Source of the DNA: Liolophura sinensis
Taxonomy: Eukaryota; Mollusca; Polyplacophora; Chitonida; Chitonidae
Direction: 5' to 3'
Assembly (NCBI RefSeq): GCF_032854445.1
Contig: NC_088306.1
Span: forward strand, 14,567,386 to 14,631,385
Length of the DNA: 64,000 nucleotides
Translations under genes and position numbers: made by a program
Part shown: one piece after another, positions 20,225-32,035 of the stretch
How positions within the stretch are numbered: the first letter of the stretch is position 1
How the letters are laid out: every line of letters starts with the position of its first letter
Notes under the pieces: model-generated
Seen by the model: the letters and a program-made list of their open reading frames with translations, nothing else
The model's database searches: none
Told to the model about the DNA's origin: nothing

Positions 20225-20410
20225 CCAGAAGACCGAGTGTTTTTCGTCAGAGCCTGAAACCAGAAGGTTATAGGGGTCGGTCATAGATAGAGTAACTAAC
20301 CAGCTGTTGAGAGTGTGAGTCCTCATCTTGCTGCCGATGACACATCTCTTGCAATGGAGAAAACTAACCTTCTGCATCGACCAGCGGAATTACGGACTGG
20401 ACACACACAT

Positions 20411-20524
20411 AAATGGTGTGTAGTTGAGCATGATGGTGAAGCTTTTCCAGGTAAGATTGTTACAGTTGAGAATGAGTATGTTAGGGTTTATTCTATACAT
20501 CGCCTTGGTAACAACAGATTTTTT
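20411..20524 (+). pseudogene. Fragment resembling a TE-associated PG-x-I / NRFF domain
   Basis: The plus frame gives KWCVVEHDGEAFPGKIV, then NEYVRVYSIHRLGNNRFF. From memory this resembles a short domain at the C-terminus of many uncharacterised, transposon-like animal proteins (a DG-x-x-FPG-x-I motif followed by G-x-NRFFWP). The expected WP is lost after NRFF. It may belong with the 142-codon ORF upstream. No catalytic role is inferred. Confidence 0.3.
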
Positions 20525-20529
20525 TCGTC

Positions 20530-21234
20530 AAGCTTACACGAAGATGTTGGTTAATTCCTCCCATCTGTCAGAAATATTCGCTCTTCAGATCCATGGGTAT
20601 GGGGCATAATGGTTGTAACATTTCCATGATCCATCTCCTAGAAGACAATGGTGTAACCCATTGCGGAATTGGTGTAGTTCTGTGGTAGTCTGTGTGTAAC
20701 TGACAAGTTCAGTGCATTGGCCAAACTTTCTATTCACAAGGAATGACCCGTCACAGTAAGCTGTAAGCTGTCCATCAATGTGGAAATAATTCAATGTCTG
20801 AAAATAGCGTTTTTTTCTGGTTTTCTTAACTGACTCAAAGGTAGCTTCAAAATATTCTAATTTTGACCCCCATATGACCCCCATAACTCTATCTGAAAGG
20901 TGAAAGAAAGGAATGTGTATGAAAATTAGGTTTTAACTGATACAGCGGAAGTGATGTCATTTGAAAATGAAAAATTTGAATTTAAACATTCTAATCATGT
21001 TATCTGACGTATTTTGACGTCCAGATTACCAATCCAGTCTTATTTTCATCTTGCAAAGTATACTTTTGTGGTAAATTGCGAAAAAATGCAATTTCACCCA
21101 TATTTGCAGATCACTGTGACAGAAAACTGTTATAGCTGTAAAACTGAAATTCTTTGTGAAATAAGAGCTATATATGTTCTATATGTATGCTGAAAATCGT
21201 TGAGCTGTGTTAAAAAGAGGCCTGGACCCTTTGC
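20530..21234. other. No gene seen
   Basis: It includes a 99-codon minus-strand open frame (20,585-20,884) with no recognisable domain. Confidence 0.35.
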
Positions 21235-21560
21235 ATTGTTTTAATGTGATTGTGTGTTAAATGAGATGACAGCACAGCATTCTGGGTATTCATAGATCAG
21301 TAACGTCTAATAAATTGCAATTAACATCACTCCATTTGTTTTACCTAATTCTCCTTAAGCCATGGTACTAAGGGGCGTGTAAATTGTTACTATTTATGCA
21401 TTTACATGAACAGTTAGAATAAAACCGTAATTGAGATAAATTGACCAGAGACCGTATTTCACCGGTTACGTGTGACCATTTGCCAGCTAGTCCAATGTCG
21501 TCGCTGCTCTGGTTTTACTCTCTGTGCTGTACGTTTTTAATTATAATATCTCAATGCATA
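21235..21560 (+). repeat. Interspersed family 1, longest copy
   Basis: The order is TTTAATGTGATTGTGTGTTA, ACAGCACAGCATTCTGGGTA, AACGTCTAATAAATTGCAAT, TTAACATCACTCCATTT, AAGGGGCGTGTAAATTG, GCATTTACATGAACAGTTAG, TATTTCACCGGTTACGTGTG, ACCATTTGCCAGCTAG, GTCGTCGCTGCTCTGGTTTT and TCTGTGCTGTACG. This is the reference for the family. There is no ORF, no tRNA boxes and no obvious tail. Confidence 0.8.
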
Positions 21561-21839
21561 GGCACCATGCAAGTAACAGGAAGTGACACCAAATAGGCCG
21601 GGAATACTGACTTGAACGCCGGGATAGTTGCTTTAGCAGGTGTATTTAACTTTTATTTTTATTATTAATAATTTTATTTTAATAGATTTATCCACACTAT
21701 AAAACAAGTGGTCGTCAACGCATGTTAGAAAGACTATTGTCAAAACGCTCGTCCGATGATGAACGGAGAGGTCTATTCATAAAACGGGATGTTCAGCTGG
21801 TTGACAAAAACCAATTATAGACGCCACACGCCAGGAGTC

Positions 21840-22122
21840 CCAGAACAATTTCACGCGACAATGTACATTTCATTCTATCCTCGGCGAAAGCTATGGATGG
21901 TGAAACTCATCCCGGGTTATTTTAGGAATCCTGCTTATATACGCCCCGACATCTTTGAAAATGAAAAAATATGTATCATGAGTAACCTTTCCAAGTTTAA
22001 GAGCAAAATATGGCACGATTGCAACGAAACCTATAGATAATGTTACCCGTTATATAATGATTATATGTCAGTATGTCTGTATATGTTTTGAGCCACAGCC
22101 TCTTATGTAATAAAACTTTAGT
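21840..22122 (+). mobile_element. LINE 3' end, 5'-truncated
   Basis: It encodes FRNPAYIRPDIFENEKICIM, then SNLSKFKSKIWHDCNETYR and a stop, followed by TAATGTTACCCGTTATATAA. The same peptide and 3' UTR occur at the end of the long LINE at 36,000-36,215. It ends near AATAAAACTTTAG. Confidence 0.75.
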
Positions 22123-22134
22123 CTATTCTATTCT

Positions 22135-22395
22135 AGCTTCATCGATTAAGGAAAAATACTCGCTTCCGGTTTTCAGATGTAACTTCCGCTTTTGCAAAAC
22201 CTGCATTTTCGGAATCCGCGTCCAAAATTGCATCAGATAGCAGTATTTGCCGGATATACTTCAGAAGTGCGGAAATTATTTTAAAAAATAATTTCCGCTA
22301 ATATGGCTGCCAAATCACCCAACCAAATGTTTACCAAAAAGCACAACTTCTTTTCCAAAAAGATACTAAAGTTTCAGGAATGTAAAATGTGTCGT
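22135..22395 (+). repeat. Interspersed family 3
   Basis: It shares with 36,348-36,640: AGCTTCATCGATTAAG, CTTCCGGTTTTC, TGCATTTTCGGAATC, GCGTCCAAAATTGCATC, CCAACCAAATGTTTACC and AAAAAGCACAACTTC. It directly follows a LINE 3' end in one case and is about 130 bp away in the other. Confidence 0.65.
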
Positions 22396-22473
22396 TTTCT
22401 CACAAAATATATCACAAAATTAGTGAGAATATTAATAAAAACAATCCTAACGAAAATGTCTAAACAGTGAATA

Positions 22474-22840
22474 GGTATTCCAATGGATACCAAATGTGGC
22501 CATCCTTTGGCTGACCTATATCTGCTCTCGTATGAATACGACTATATGCAGAAACTATTAAGGAGCAATCCTCACAAGGCCCGATCTTTCCCATTCACCT
22601 AACGATATATTGAGGATCTGCTAGCTTTAAACAATCTATACCTAGAGAAGGATGTGAAAGACGTATATTCACCCTTGCTGGATTTAAAGGAAACCACAGA
22701 TTCTAGGCCTATATCTGTGCAAAGATCGGAAAGGTTTCCTCTCTCGAAGACTGTACGATAAGAGAGATAGTGTCAATGTTGACATGGTAATTTATCCTTA
22801 CTTGGACAGCAATATACCGAATGGTATATCTCCCTTATAG
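22474..22840 (+). pseudogene. Reverse-transcriptase fragment, GIPM-type, possibly Penelope-like
   Basis: The plus frame reads GIPMDTKCGHPLADLYLLSY, then after a stop RYIEDLLALNN, then YSPLLDLKETTDSRP and finally VNVDMVIYPYLDSNIP. This is the block order of reverse transcriptases whose motif B reads GIPMGTNCAPLLADL. The catalytic Y-x-DD is degraded to YIED. It is a dead fragment; the Penelope-like assignment is tentative. Confidence 0.6.
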
Positions 22841-23244
22841 CATTGGTTAGGTGTTGTGTGTTATGTGACGATTTTAATCAACATCACAAGTTATTACTGC
22901 AAAAACTTGTGTATCAAGGATATTCCACCAAGTGCCTTCACTTTTTTTTTTAAAGTTTAGTAACGAGTGTAATTCTCTGGTAAGTAAATATGGACAGATC
23001 GTCCACAATCTCTGACACCTCCGCTTCATGATTGTGTCTAATTCCGCTTATGCTGGGGTTAGGGACTGTATATTCATCGTGTTGGATTAGATGGCCCTTT
23101 CTATGTTTAATTTATTGCTTCATTTATTTATGGAGGATTACCTGCGCCCATTGGCCACTTGTGGTTCTCAACAAAACAGATTACAAATACAAGGATTTAC
23201 CGACAGAGGTTACAGATGAATTGCATTGGACAATCGACCATATA

Positions 23245-23514
23245 GGGGCCTCTATGTCTCAGTTGGTTAGTGCAGTAGCGCAGCGTAATGACGCAGGAGT
23301 CTCTCACCAATGCGGTCGCTGTGGGTTCAAGTCCAGCTCACACTGGCCTCCTCTGCGGCCATACGTGGAAAGATCTGTTTGCAGCCTGCGGATGGTCGTG
23401 GGTTTCCCCCGGGCTGTGCCCGGTTTTTTCCCACCATAATGCTGGCCGCCGTCGTATAAGTGAAATATTCTTGAGTAAGGCGTAAACCCCAATCAAATAA
23501 ATAGATAAATAAAT
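23245..23514 (+). mobile_element. Full-length tRNA-headed SINE (family S reference copy)
   Basis: A tRNA-like head carries an A box TGTCTCAGTTGG (23,255-23,266) and a B box GGTTCAAGTCC (23,324-23,334), which would recruit Pol III. Next come a core with CACGTATGGCC-type sequence in reverse sense (GGCCATACGTGG), CTGCGGATGGTCGTGGGTTT and CACCATAATGCTGGCCGCC, then ATTCTTGAGTAAGGCGTAAA and an AATAAATAGATAAATAAAT tail. Retroposition would need a partner LINE. No convincing target-site duplication was found. Confidence 0.92.
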
Positions 23515-23516
23515 TT

Positions 23517-26245
23517 CCATTACCTTTGTCATTTCTTAAGTGACCATCACATGTGAAAAATGGTATTGGTTTTAGTAGTCTATTGCCATAACTATCACCA
23601 TTTTTCAGCGCTTGTTCGCTGAAGAAACATTCCCATTTCTGGTGTTTTTTTTTCCTGTCGAAACATTTCTGTATACATACACGAACAACTGCCGTTTTGG
23701 GATGAAAACATGATACGTTTGTTATGCTAAATCCAAATGTACGCCCACAAGACAAAAATTGATTATTTGTGCTTTATTTATTGGCAGTATATAGTATAAA
23801 TCTAAACTGTTTCTGAATAATGGCTGTTCTTGTGGTCGTTGTATTTCATTCCATTGGCTTCTCCCCTCAGAAATCACTGATACATGTACACGTTGGAAAC
23901 TGGACCCTCGATGAGACTTCAACACTGCACAAATAACTGACGATCGGTAATTCACCACAACTGCGGGGAATAGTACATAAGTCTTTGCTGTAACTTCAGT
24001 TCCTGAAAACTAACACGTCGTGGAGAGCGTCGCTCACGTAAACTAATTTGGAGGTCTTTCGATTTTAACAGGACTGTTTGCTTTAAATCCCGCATGTACG
24101 CCATAGCTTTCAGGAATTTAGGCGTACAAACGGATCGTCATGCGTGTTTAATACGCCCAGTTTTAATTTTAGAAGCGTATTATCTCATTTTTAAGCGCAT
24201 TTACGCCTGGACGCCCCTTATATGTAGCACTGGGGTCAAGGTCAAATAGCAATCCTGCCGTCTGATAACTTCCACATTCTTTAGTTTCACCATTTTGGCG
24301 ACTGACAAAGCGCTCGATTGTCGTAAAGTAGGCGTAAATATTATTAGGGGCTGTTAAATACATGAACGTAGGTTATCTTACATGGTGTAAATCTTTTTCG
24401 CTACATACGCTATCACTGGTAATTAAGGTACCGACTGGTATGTGGCATTAACAGTCACGATCCTCAAAATGGCGCAGGTGCATTCGATAACCTTTCGTGA
24501 CACGAAACTAAACGAATATTAAATGAAAGCACGACTCAAGACATAATTTAAATATTTATTCAATGCATAATCATAACATATAAATCCCAACAAAACAATC
24601 ACACATCACGAAAGGAAGTTAATATTTGACCATAACACACGGTCTATTTCGTTAAGACAAATGACACGTCGTACTTGGGTGAATCTACTTGCAGAAATTT
24701 CTTCACATGTTTTCATGCCTCTGTAATTGGCCTCAGGCGATTCTCACCAATAGACCCACAAAAAATCGTTACTGTGCATCAGCATTTAACTCGCGTGCGT
24801 TTAACAAATCTATCTAATGTTCTGCGTTAGGCTAGGCGGAAATATCACCGTTTGCAAGGCAAGAGCGTGCCGATTAAACAAACAAAACTAGTTTGCTTTA
24901 AACCATGAAAGTTTGCATTGAACCATGAAAGTTTTGCTAAACCGTACGTACGCGACCGCTAAGGGAGTAGTCTCCCTTACTTAGTTAAACACCTAGGCCT
25001 ATCTGCTAAATAGCTTGCAATAAGATAAAAACATACCATCTCAACATTACACACAATAAAGGCAGTTTGGAACGTTATAAATCTTTCAGCGTGAAGGAGG
25101 CCTGTCAGGTTACTATTTTGGTGATGTTACAGAACTGAGATATCGGAATTGTTTCTGTTGACATAACCCAAAACCTCGTGGGGCATGCCTTTTAGTCATA
25201 CATGCGTTCATGGTACGAGTGACGCGGAATGGTGCTTCCGGTTTCTTTGTAATATGACGTATCCCAAAGGCTGGCATACAGAATTAACATCCACGTCGGG
25301 AAAATACGGCTGCTACTGTTTAGATCTGTTTCTCTATTCTGACTAAATGACTATTGTTATCTTTTTCATTTGCTGCCTTTTTCCTTTTAACGGACGCCTT
25401 GAACCATATCCCCTCAAATTTCTTGAATAGGAGGAATTTGGCGTAACATCTAAGTTGGCGATCCAAATACAAAATCTCCCAAATGCCGTAACAAAGTGCA
25501 GGTTCAATTCTGAGCACTGGCAGATTTTCTAGGATCCCCGTAAATGCAAATGTCCATTTCCAGCGGCACTCATCCTAATCCCCCTTAAATCATAATTGAG
25601 ATGTAATTCATTTTCAAGATTCCCGACCTCCATACATGATAGTAAGTGACATCTTTCAGTATATTAACTATTAAAGTTCATATTTCAGCGGACAATAACA
25701 GCGTTTTCACTGTTTCGTCAGATAGTTTTATAATACAATCCTATGTTAGGCAGATGTAACTTTTTCAATAACTCTTATGTTGATTTTGCTCCTTTGGCAA
25801 TAACATCATATTTTTTGCGATAATGTATTTGCCGTTGTTATGAAATTTGATGGCCGAGTATTTTTAACTGTCGATAGTTTTTATCTCTTGGGTCTTGAAA
25901 TAAAACGGTAGATCATGGTGTTCGTCTATTCTTAAGATAACAAAGTTTGTTTTGTCTGTCATTTCCTCATGTATGATTCACAATACACGGTTTAAATCTT
26001 TTCGGTAGTGTTTTCATCTCTTTCACAGGCCAGACCTGAAAAACTGTATCATCAGCTTAAACTAATATGTCAGCTGAATGTTGACAAAAATATCATTACT
26101 TTGAATAACAAAAACGTTCGCTGTGAATTTAGACAGGAAATCTAAATCGTTTGTATATGAGGTAGGCCTAATACAAAAACGTATACCCGCGCAACACGAT
26201 GCTATAACTCGCAACACGCTGCTATAACTCGCAACACGCAGGTGG
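23517..26245. other. About 2.7 kb with no recognised gene
   Basis: AT-rich sequence with short open frames only (for example minus strand 25,320-25,517 and 23,722-23,958). A 20-bp CGCAACACGCTGCTATAACT unit is repeated nearly three times at about 26,188-26,245. Confidence 0.4.
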
Positions 26246-26249
26246 AGCT

Positions 26250-26650
26250 TTACATTGTTTTAATGTGATTGTATGTTAAATGTTATGGCAACACAGCATT
26301 TGTAGTCTTTCTAGACTTGTGACGTCTAATGAATTCCAATTAACATCACTGTATATTTTGTCTGAGTCTATCCCATGTAAACTTTGGGTGTGGCTTACCT
26401 GATCAGTTTTCTCTGAAATCCTAGTTCTGTTTGGGCCTTGTGTCTAGGGACGTGTGAGTTACTAATAGGCCTATGTTTATGCATTTACATGAACAGATGG
26501 AGTGGGGCCCTGACTGGGGTAAACTGACAAGAGGTCGTGTTTCACCGGTTGCATGTGACAATTTGCCAGCCACCACACTGTCGTCGCTGCTCTGGTTTCA
26601 GTCTTTATGTTCCGTGTCTTCAATTATGGTACAATATTATAGCAATAACT
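26250..26650 (+). repeat. Interspersed family 1 copy
   Basis: TTTAATGTGATTGTATGTTA, GTGACGTCTAATGAATTCCA, GCATTTACATGAACAGATGG, AACTGACAAGAGGTCGTGTT, TCACCGGTTGCATGTGACAA and TGTCGTCGCTGCTCTGGTTT follow the order at 21,235-21,560. The 130-codon frame starting at 26,473 is made of this repeat and is not a gene. Confidence 0.75.
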
Positions 26651-28130
26651 GTCAAGACGCACTGGGGATATATATCGCTCTGGTTAATTCTGGTGACTTT
26701 AAACGATCGACTACGCTCGTGTTGCCACATGTCGGCATGACTAGTGTAACCTTCGTTGAAGGCCTGCACTTGTCTTCCACAAAGAGGCTGTGCATACCAT
26801 ATCACGTGAGAAAGCTGGTCAGTAACTTGTCAAACGTCGGTGGTTTATGTCGAGCACTAAGATGACCGCCATCGTATATGTAAAATTACTTATGGCGTAT
26901 GGCGTTATGTGCGGTAATATGTACACCATTTAATTTATTAGGCGTAATTTAGTAGACGTGGCATTCAGAATTTTGAAGTGCACATATCACAAGGAGTAAA
27001 AACAATCTTCATCATATGCAGAATAAAGATTTTTTTGGATGTAGGTAATTACGTGCTAAAACAACAGCACAGATTAACACTTGCTGATCTCTAGCCATTT
27101 TTCATATAAATCTATAGGTGTCAAAATTAGATGCCTAAATTATAATGTGCAGCAATCTAGAATTAACCAAATAGGCATCCAAAACCTGTGGTATTTGGAA
27201 ATCCCAGAGTTCAGAGATGTTCCACTGAAAATTATCTTCCACAAAATTACTTGGAACGACTGATATGACAATATCATTATCAGAAGTTTCTAATAACGTT
27301 GGTAGAGTGCCCATGAGAGGTCAGAAAATAGGAAATGCTAAAAGTTTTGCATGTTCTAGCCTACAACAGTGTCTTAAAATTTACTTAGAAACTATTGGAA
27401 TGGATTTATGTAGTGGTTTGTGGTTTGTTATACGTACTTGGGATTTATTTTGATGAGTTGACTATTACACTGTGTACAAAGAAAGATACAGTCGAGCACA
27501 AATTGGCAGATTTCTGACAAATGTCACTCTTACATTCTGATTTGGCTGCAGAGCAAGTAATGCTCTTTCTTCTTAAATTATTTTCAACGACATGACAGAA
27601 TGGCGGTCATCAAAGGCATCAAGGGCTATAACACAGATTGATGAGAAAGTCAAGGGTTGTCTTATCAGATAAGAAAAATGGGTTTCCAGTAGATTGAGGC
27701 TCTTGGATGTTACGCTTGTATCTAACACAGCTAATCAGGGTAACCTATTGCGCTCGCTCCCTATAGGTTAATCCTATTTTATATTCCGCTAGCTTCATAT
27801 GGATCAATAATTTTGACGTTTTTTTAGATCGATAGGTCTTTGTGGAGCTTTCCCAATCTTCATAGCAAAAGAGCGGCGCAGACGAATTGACTGATAATGC
27901 CAATTAGAAGAAAGGCAAGGGATTTGTTTATCCTGCTCACCTTTCATCTACCCTTATAGATCCTCTGTGATCCAGAAACGATGGAGAAAAATGGCCAGAG
28001 CTCGACGTCTTCCCCTCTAAAGACGAATAATGACTGACCTCTTCTGTTTCATGAGTGAATGTCTTCAGATATGTATTTGTTTCATTTTCCACATCTAGTA
28101 TATTACCATGTCATTTGCATGACGTATTTC
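26650..28130. other. No gene seen
   Basis: AT-rich non-coding sequence. A weak SINE 3' remnant lies near 26,863-26,915 (GACCGCCATCGTATATG and TATGGCGTATGGCGTTA). Confidence 0.35.
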
Positions 28131-28134
28131 GCGG

Positions 28135-28355
28135 CTTCCGTAGATGAGGTAAATAGTGTGCGCGTCTCATCAGCACGGTCACCATGACCCCATATTGGCT
28201 TCATCTCTGGTCGTACGTGGGAACCTGCTGATGGTCGTAGGTTTCCCCAGGGCTCTGCCCGGTTTGCTCCCACCATAATTCTGGCAACCGTCGTGTAAGT
28301 GAAATACACTTGACTACGGCTTAAACACTAATCAAATAAATAAATAAATAAATAG
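28135..28355 (+). mobile_element. SINE (family S), degraded head
   Basis: GGTCGTACGTGGGAACCTGC, TGATGGTCGTAGGTTTCCCC, GGGCTCTGCCCGGTTTGCTC and CCACCATAATTCTGG are followed by CTTGACTACGGCTTAAACAC and a five-fold AAAT tail. The tRNA head is barely recognisable. Confidence 0.8.
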
Positions 28356-28749
28356 AGGGCTGTTATTGCTTTGTGTCATACTACCTTAACTTTTTGATTC
28401 TTGTGTCAATTTATATTATGCAATGTACATGGCTGAGAATAATTCCGATTTTGCAAGGAAAGTTCTTATTTCAATGTTTCATGCAGTATATGTGTGAAAA
28501 ATTTGCATCCATTTTCTTAGTGTGACTCTCTATAATGATTGCCATTTTTACTTACAACTATGGAACTTAAACAGCAAAAGAACGAAAATAAATAATTCAA
28601 CAAAATATTGAACATTAACCTGGGTTTTTTTAATTCGTATTATCATACATTTATCAAAAGGGCTATACGAAGTTTGCACAGATATTTACTGGGAAAAGTT
28701 GTATGTAATACAAACAGAAAAGCAGTACATTTACATGGTGAATTCAGTT

Positions 28750-28853
28750 GCTTGAGGTTGAGCGAATGGTCGTGTGTTTCTCCCGTTTTTCGTCTACCCG
28801 GGCTGCTAGAGGAAATATTTTAAAATATTCTACAGCTCTCATATCAAATAAAT
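28750..28853 (+). mobile_element. Very decayed SINE 3' part
   Basis: GCGAATGGTCGTGTGTTTCT and ATATCAAATAAATAAATA keep the core and tail pattern. The middle is scrambled. Confidence 0.4.
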
Positions 28854-28859
28854 AAATAT

Positions 28860-29610
28860 TTAAGGTTGAAATAAAAATTACTACACAGAGTTGTTGTGAT
28901 ATGTTTACTCTGTCGCTTTGAGAATATTTTCTTGGGTCGAGTACTGCCTGTCAGCGATTCGTGCCACCTTGATCAACCTAAGCACAGGCTAATGTAGGGA
29001 AAGACAACTCCATCAGAACCGCCCCATATAGTAAAATGGACGAGAGATTAACGACTTCTGTAGAAAATTATTCTTTAGCTCTGCCTGTTCTTCACGCCAA
29101 AAGAGAGAAAGATATGCAGTAAAAACAAACAAAATTGGGGAGTTAACTTAGATGTAGCGTATCTTTGGTTAAACATTACTCAAAGCAAAGGCACAATACA
29201 AATGCCTATTTTCAATAAAGCTATGTCTTGTGCTGTTCGTCGCACCACAAAAGACCAGTGGATAGTCAGTAACCTATGATCGTTGGCCGTGGATGTCAAG
29301 CAACAGTTTTAAAGGTATACGCAGTTATTGTTTTAGGATCTCGTCTTCCTTACGGACTATAAAACTGTCGCTATAGACACCCAGGCCAGGAGCATTATTT
29401 CTTAAATCCATTAATCATGTAATCTCAGGTTACAAATGAATTATACCGATACTTTACAACATCATCTAATGTATTAGATTCTATCATGTTACTCTCGTCT
29501 AAACGTTAAATGTGGGGTATAAGTGTTTGAATAAGGAGAAACTCGAGTCATATCAACACTTTCACATCCATACTAAGAGGCAGCGTAACCATTCTAAGTA
29601 ACAATGTCCA
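28860..29610. other. No gene seen
   Basis: Ordinary AT-rich sequence. Confidence 0.35.
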
Positions 29611-29614
29611 TGCT

Positions 29615-29912
29615 CTAATATTGTATATGTTGTAGATATGTATGTCTAAATGAATGTGTACACAAGGGTATGTCCATTATTTGTGCATGCATGTGTTGTG
29701 TGGTATATACTGTGTATGTATAGGCGGGTTTGTGTGTAGAACATTTGTATGTATTTTTGGACGTGTGTGTGTATTTGTGTACATATATTTTTATGTGTGT
29801 ATACACGAATGAGTGCACGTGTGTCATACATACATTCACACACGTCTATGTATATATAACTGTGATGTACAAGTGTGTCTATATACATACGTATATATAT
29901 TTATGCATGAGT
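29615..29912. repeat. Alternating purine-pyrimidine (TG/TA-rich) low-complexity tract
   Basis: About 300 bp dominated by TGTGTGTA, TACATATA and TATGTGTG steps. Overlapping open frames rich in Cys, Tyr, His and Thr arise from this bias alone. Such tracts can adopt Z-DNA. Confidence 0.8.
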
Positions 29913-30242
29913 GGGACCGCTGGGGAAACCTGTCCCAATGAATGTACTAATGGGATGGCTGTAACTCTGCTCAAATCTGTTCAGCTGTTAAATCTACATG
30001 TATATGTATTTTATAACTCTGCACCGTTAACTACATTTTGTATCTATGTTGTAGATAGTGATCTTGGGGCTCAATCAGTGAGGAGAAAAGGTAGGCACGT
30101 GGTAACCCAGTTTAACACAATCAGTGTATTTCTATATTCTGGGTAATGATCTCCAGAGTTGGTATGTTTGATTACAGGACTTTAAAAATTAGATTTAAGA
30201 ATTCAAATTTAAAATTTGTTATCCTAGATGTCCTCTTAAAAT

Positions 30243-31990
30243 GTGTTTCGACAACATATAATGCCCATTCACTTTTACCTTAAGCAATCAGTCTTGTTAT
30301 ATCTTAGCGAACTTCCCTTTCTACTCGTCATAAACATAACGTTAATCTTATCAGGTGATGTCGAGATCAACCGAGGTCCCACCTCTCTGTTGTACACATG
30401 TGGACTCAAACAAAAAATTGATCATATATACCACAATCTTGCTTGTTTTGATATAACTGCTGTTACGGAGAGCCGCTTGAACAACCAACTTAAAGCGAAA
30501 TTCTCCTACCAGGTTATCGCCCACCCCCTTTCCGTAATGACGGAAATCAAGCAGGGGCGGTATATGTCTACATATGTCCGACAAACATGCAGTGAACAGA
30601 AGAGATGAGTACGAGGTGAGTACGACAGCAAAAATCTAGAGATTATATGGTTACAAATTGACTGGAATATAGATACTTTGTTAGGAGTTATATACAGACC
30701 CCCCCCCCCCCAATTCTCGTGTTGCCTTATGGCAAGAAATTGTAAACAGCATTGAAATGGTCTACGATCAAAATATTTTTTAAAATATAGCTATAATGGG
30801 TGATCTGAACGATGTACAAGTTTTGGTATGAAATAATTACTTCCACGCCCTAACCGTTCAGCATCAAAAAGCCTTTTAAACCTAATAATATTTAGTTGCC
30901 AGTCGCTAGTTTTGGATTATGGAGTCTATTCAAATTTTGGTAGCGATCACTGCCCGGTTTACGCGAATAATAGTTTATTTTACACCAAAAGACAATATAA
31001 ACGACTGATATGGAATTACGAAGAAGCAAACTGAGAAAAGTTCAGGGACTTGTTAGGAACATGTGACTGGATCGACTTAAGTGAAGCATTTAATGTGGAT
31101 AAATGGAGCTCTATCATTACAAAAAATATCACTGACTGCGAAAAAGTCGTTTCCCAATAAGGTAGTTGTTATTAACAACCCGTGACACACTATGAATTAC
31201 CGCCCTGATTAAACAGCATATGGGGATTCACCATAAGGAAAAATTACTTTAGAAATCGATTATACTGCATACAGAAAACAAAGAAACTACGTTACTACTT
31301 TAATTAGGCAAGCTAATGATAACCATACAACTAATATTACCAATAAAATAACTACAAATAAAGTTAATAATAAAGAATGGTGGAAAATTGCTAAATCTTT
31401 CCTCAAATTATCAAATTCATCATTTTCAGATATTCCACCCATTTTTGATGGCAGATATGATGAATATGATACAAAGGCAAAGACTCAAGACAGAGAGAAG
31501 TTGTCGGCGGTCGTGAATCTGAGACCGAGACGATAAATTCCGGGGTACCACAAGGTTCTGCTCTTGAACCTTTATTAATTCTATTATTTATAAATGACTT
31601 TTACCTTCCCATATCGTAAATAATATTAAGCCCTTTGCAGGCGACACTACCTTATATGTTGCGTCAGATGACCCGTATTCAAATATTGTTCACCAATCTT
31701 TGGTTAAAGATATATCCAATATTGAATCGTTGTCATCTAATTGGTTGGTAAATTTTAACCCGAAAAAACTAAATCTCTCCTCCAGACGCCAAACACTTTC
31801 ATGTCCTCAGCTGACTTTTCAAAGTGTAGGTCATGTCAAATACATAAATATCTCGAAGCCATTTTCAATACCCTACCTGGCACAACCATATCGACAATCT
31901 CATTAAGCTCTTCTTACAGGATTAAAATATATACAGAATAGAAAATCTTTGACTATTATGTACACTAGTTTTATACGACCAGTCCTAAGA
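30243..31990 (+). mobile_element. Decayed APE-type non-LTR retrotransposon (LINE 1)
   Basis: The 5' part opens with a hydrophobic stretch and LILSGDVEINRGP (30,342-30,380), a degenerate 2A-like motif. Apurinic-endonuclease blocks follow: NLACFDITAVTESRLNNQL, LGVIYRPPPP (over a poly-C run) and IMGDLND. A linker reads NNKEWWKIAKSFLKLSNS. After an apparent internal deletion near 31,480, reverse-transcriptase motifs appear: SGVPQGSALEPLLILLFIND, then KPFAGDTTLYVA, where the catalytic FADD has become FAGD. Stops and frameshifts are frequent, so it is dead. The clade is not assigned. Confidence 0.85.
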
Positions 31991-32035
31991 CCAGCAGGTG
32001 TCAGGGACAACTAGAAAAATATCGGCTAGAAAAAT

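Larger units (their letters stand above)
1..20283 (+). repeat. Large direct duplication, copy A (truncated at window start)
   Basis: Read side by side, this segment matches 45,339-64,000 in the same orientation and order, starting with the first base of the window and continuing to the base that matches the window end. The offset is 45,338 at the left edge and about 45,333 at the GPCR, then drifts with indels. Both copies run off the window, so the true unit is longer than 20 kb. Differences are scattered substitutions, many 1-nt indels, and a few TE-sized gaps. It may be a segmental duplication or a retained second haplotype. Confidence 0.95.

Noticed and set aside
26473-26865. 130-codon plus-strand frame
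   Set aside because: It lies mostly in an interspersed family 1 repeat that is not coding elsewhere.
29615-30146. Open frames rich in Cys, His and Tyr on both strands
   Set aside because: They come from the TG/TA low-complexity tract, which avoids stop codons by composition.
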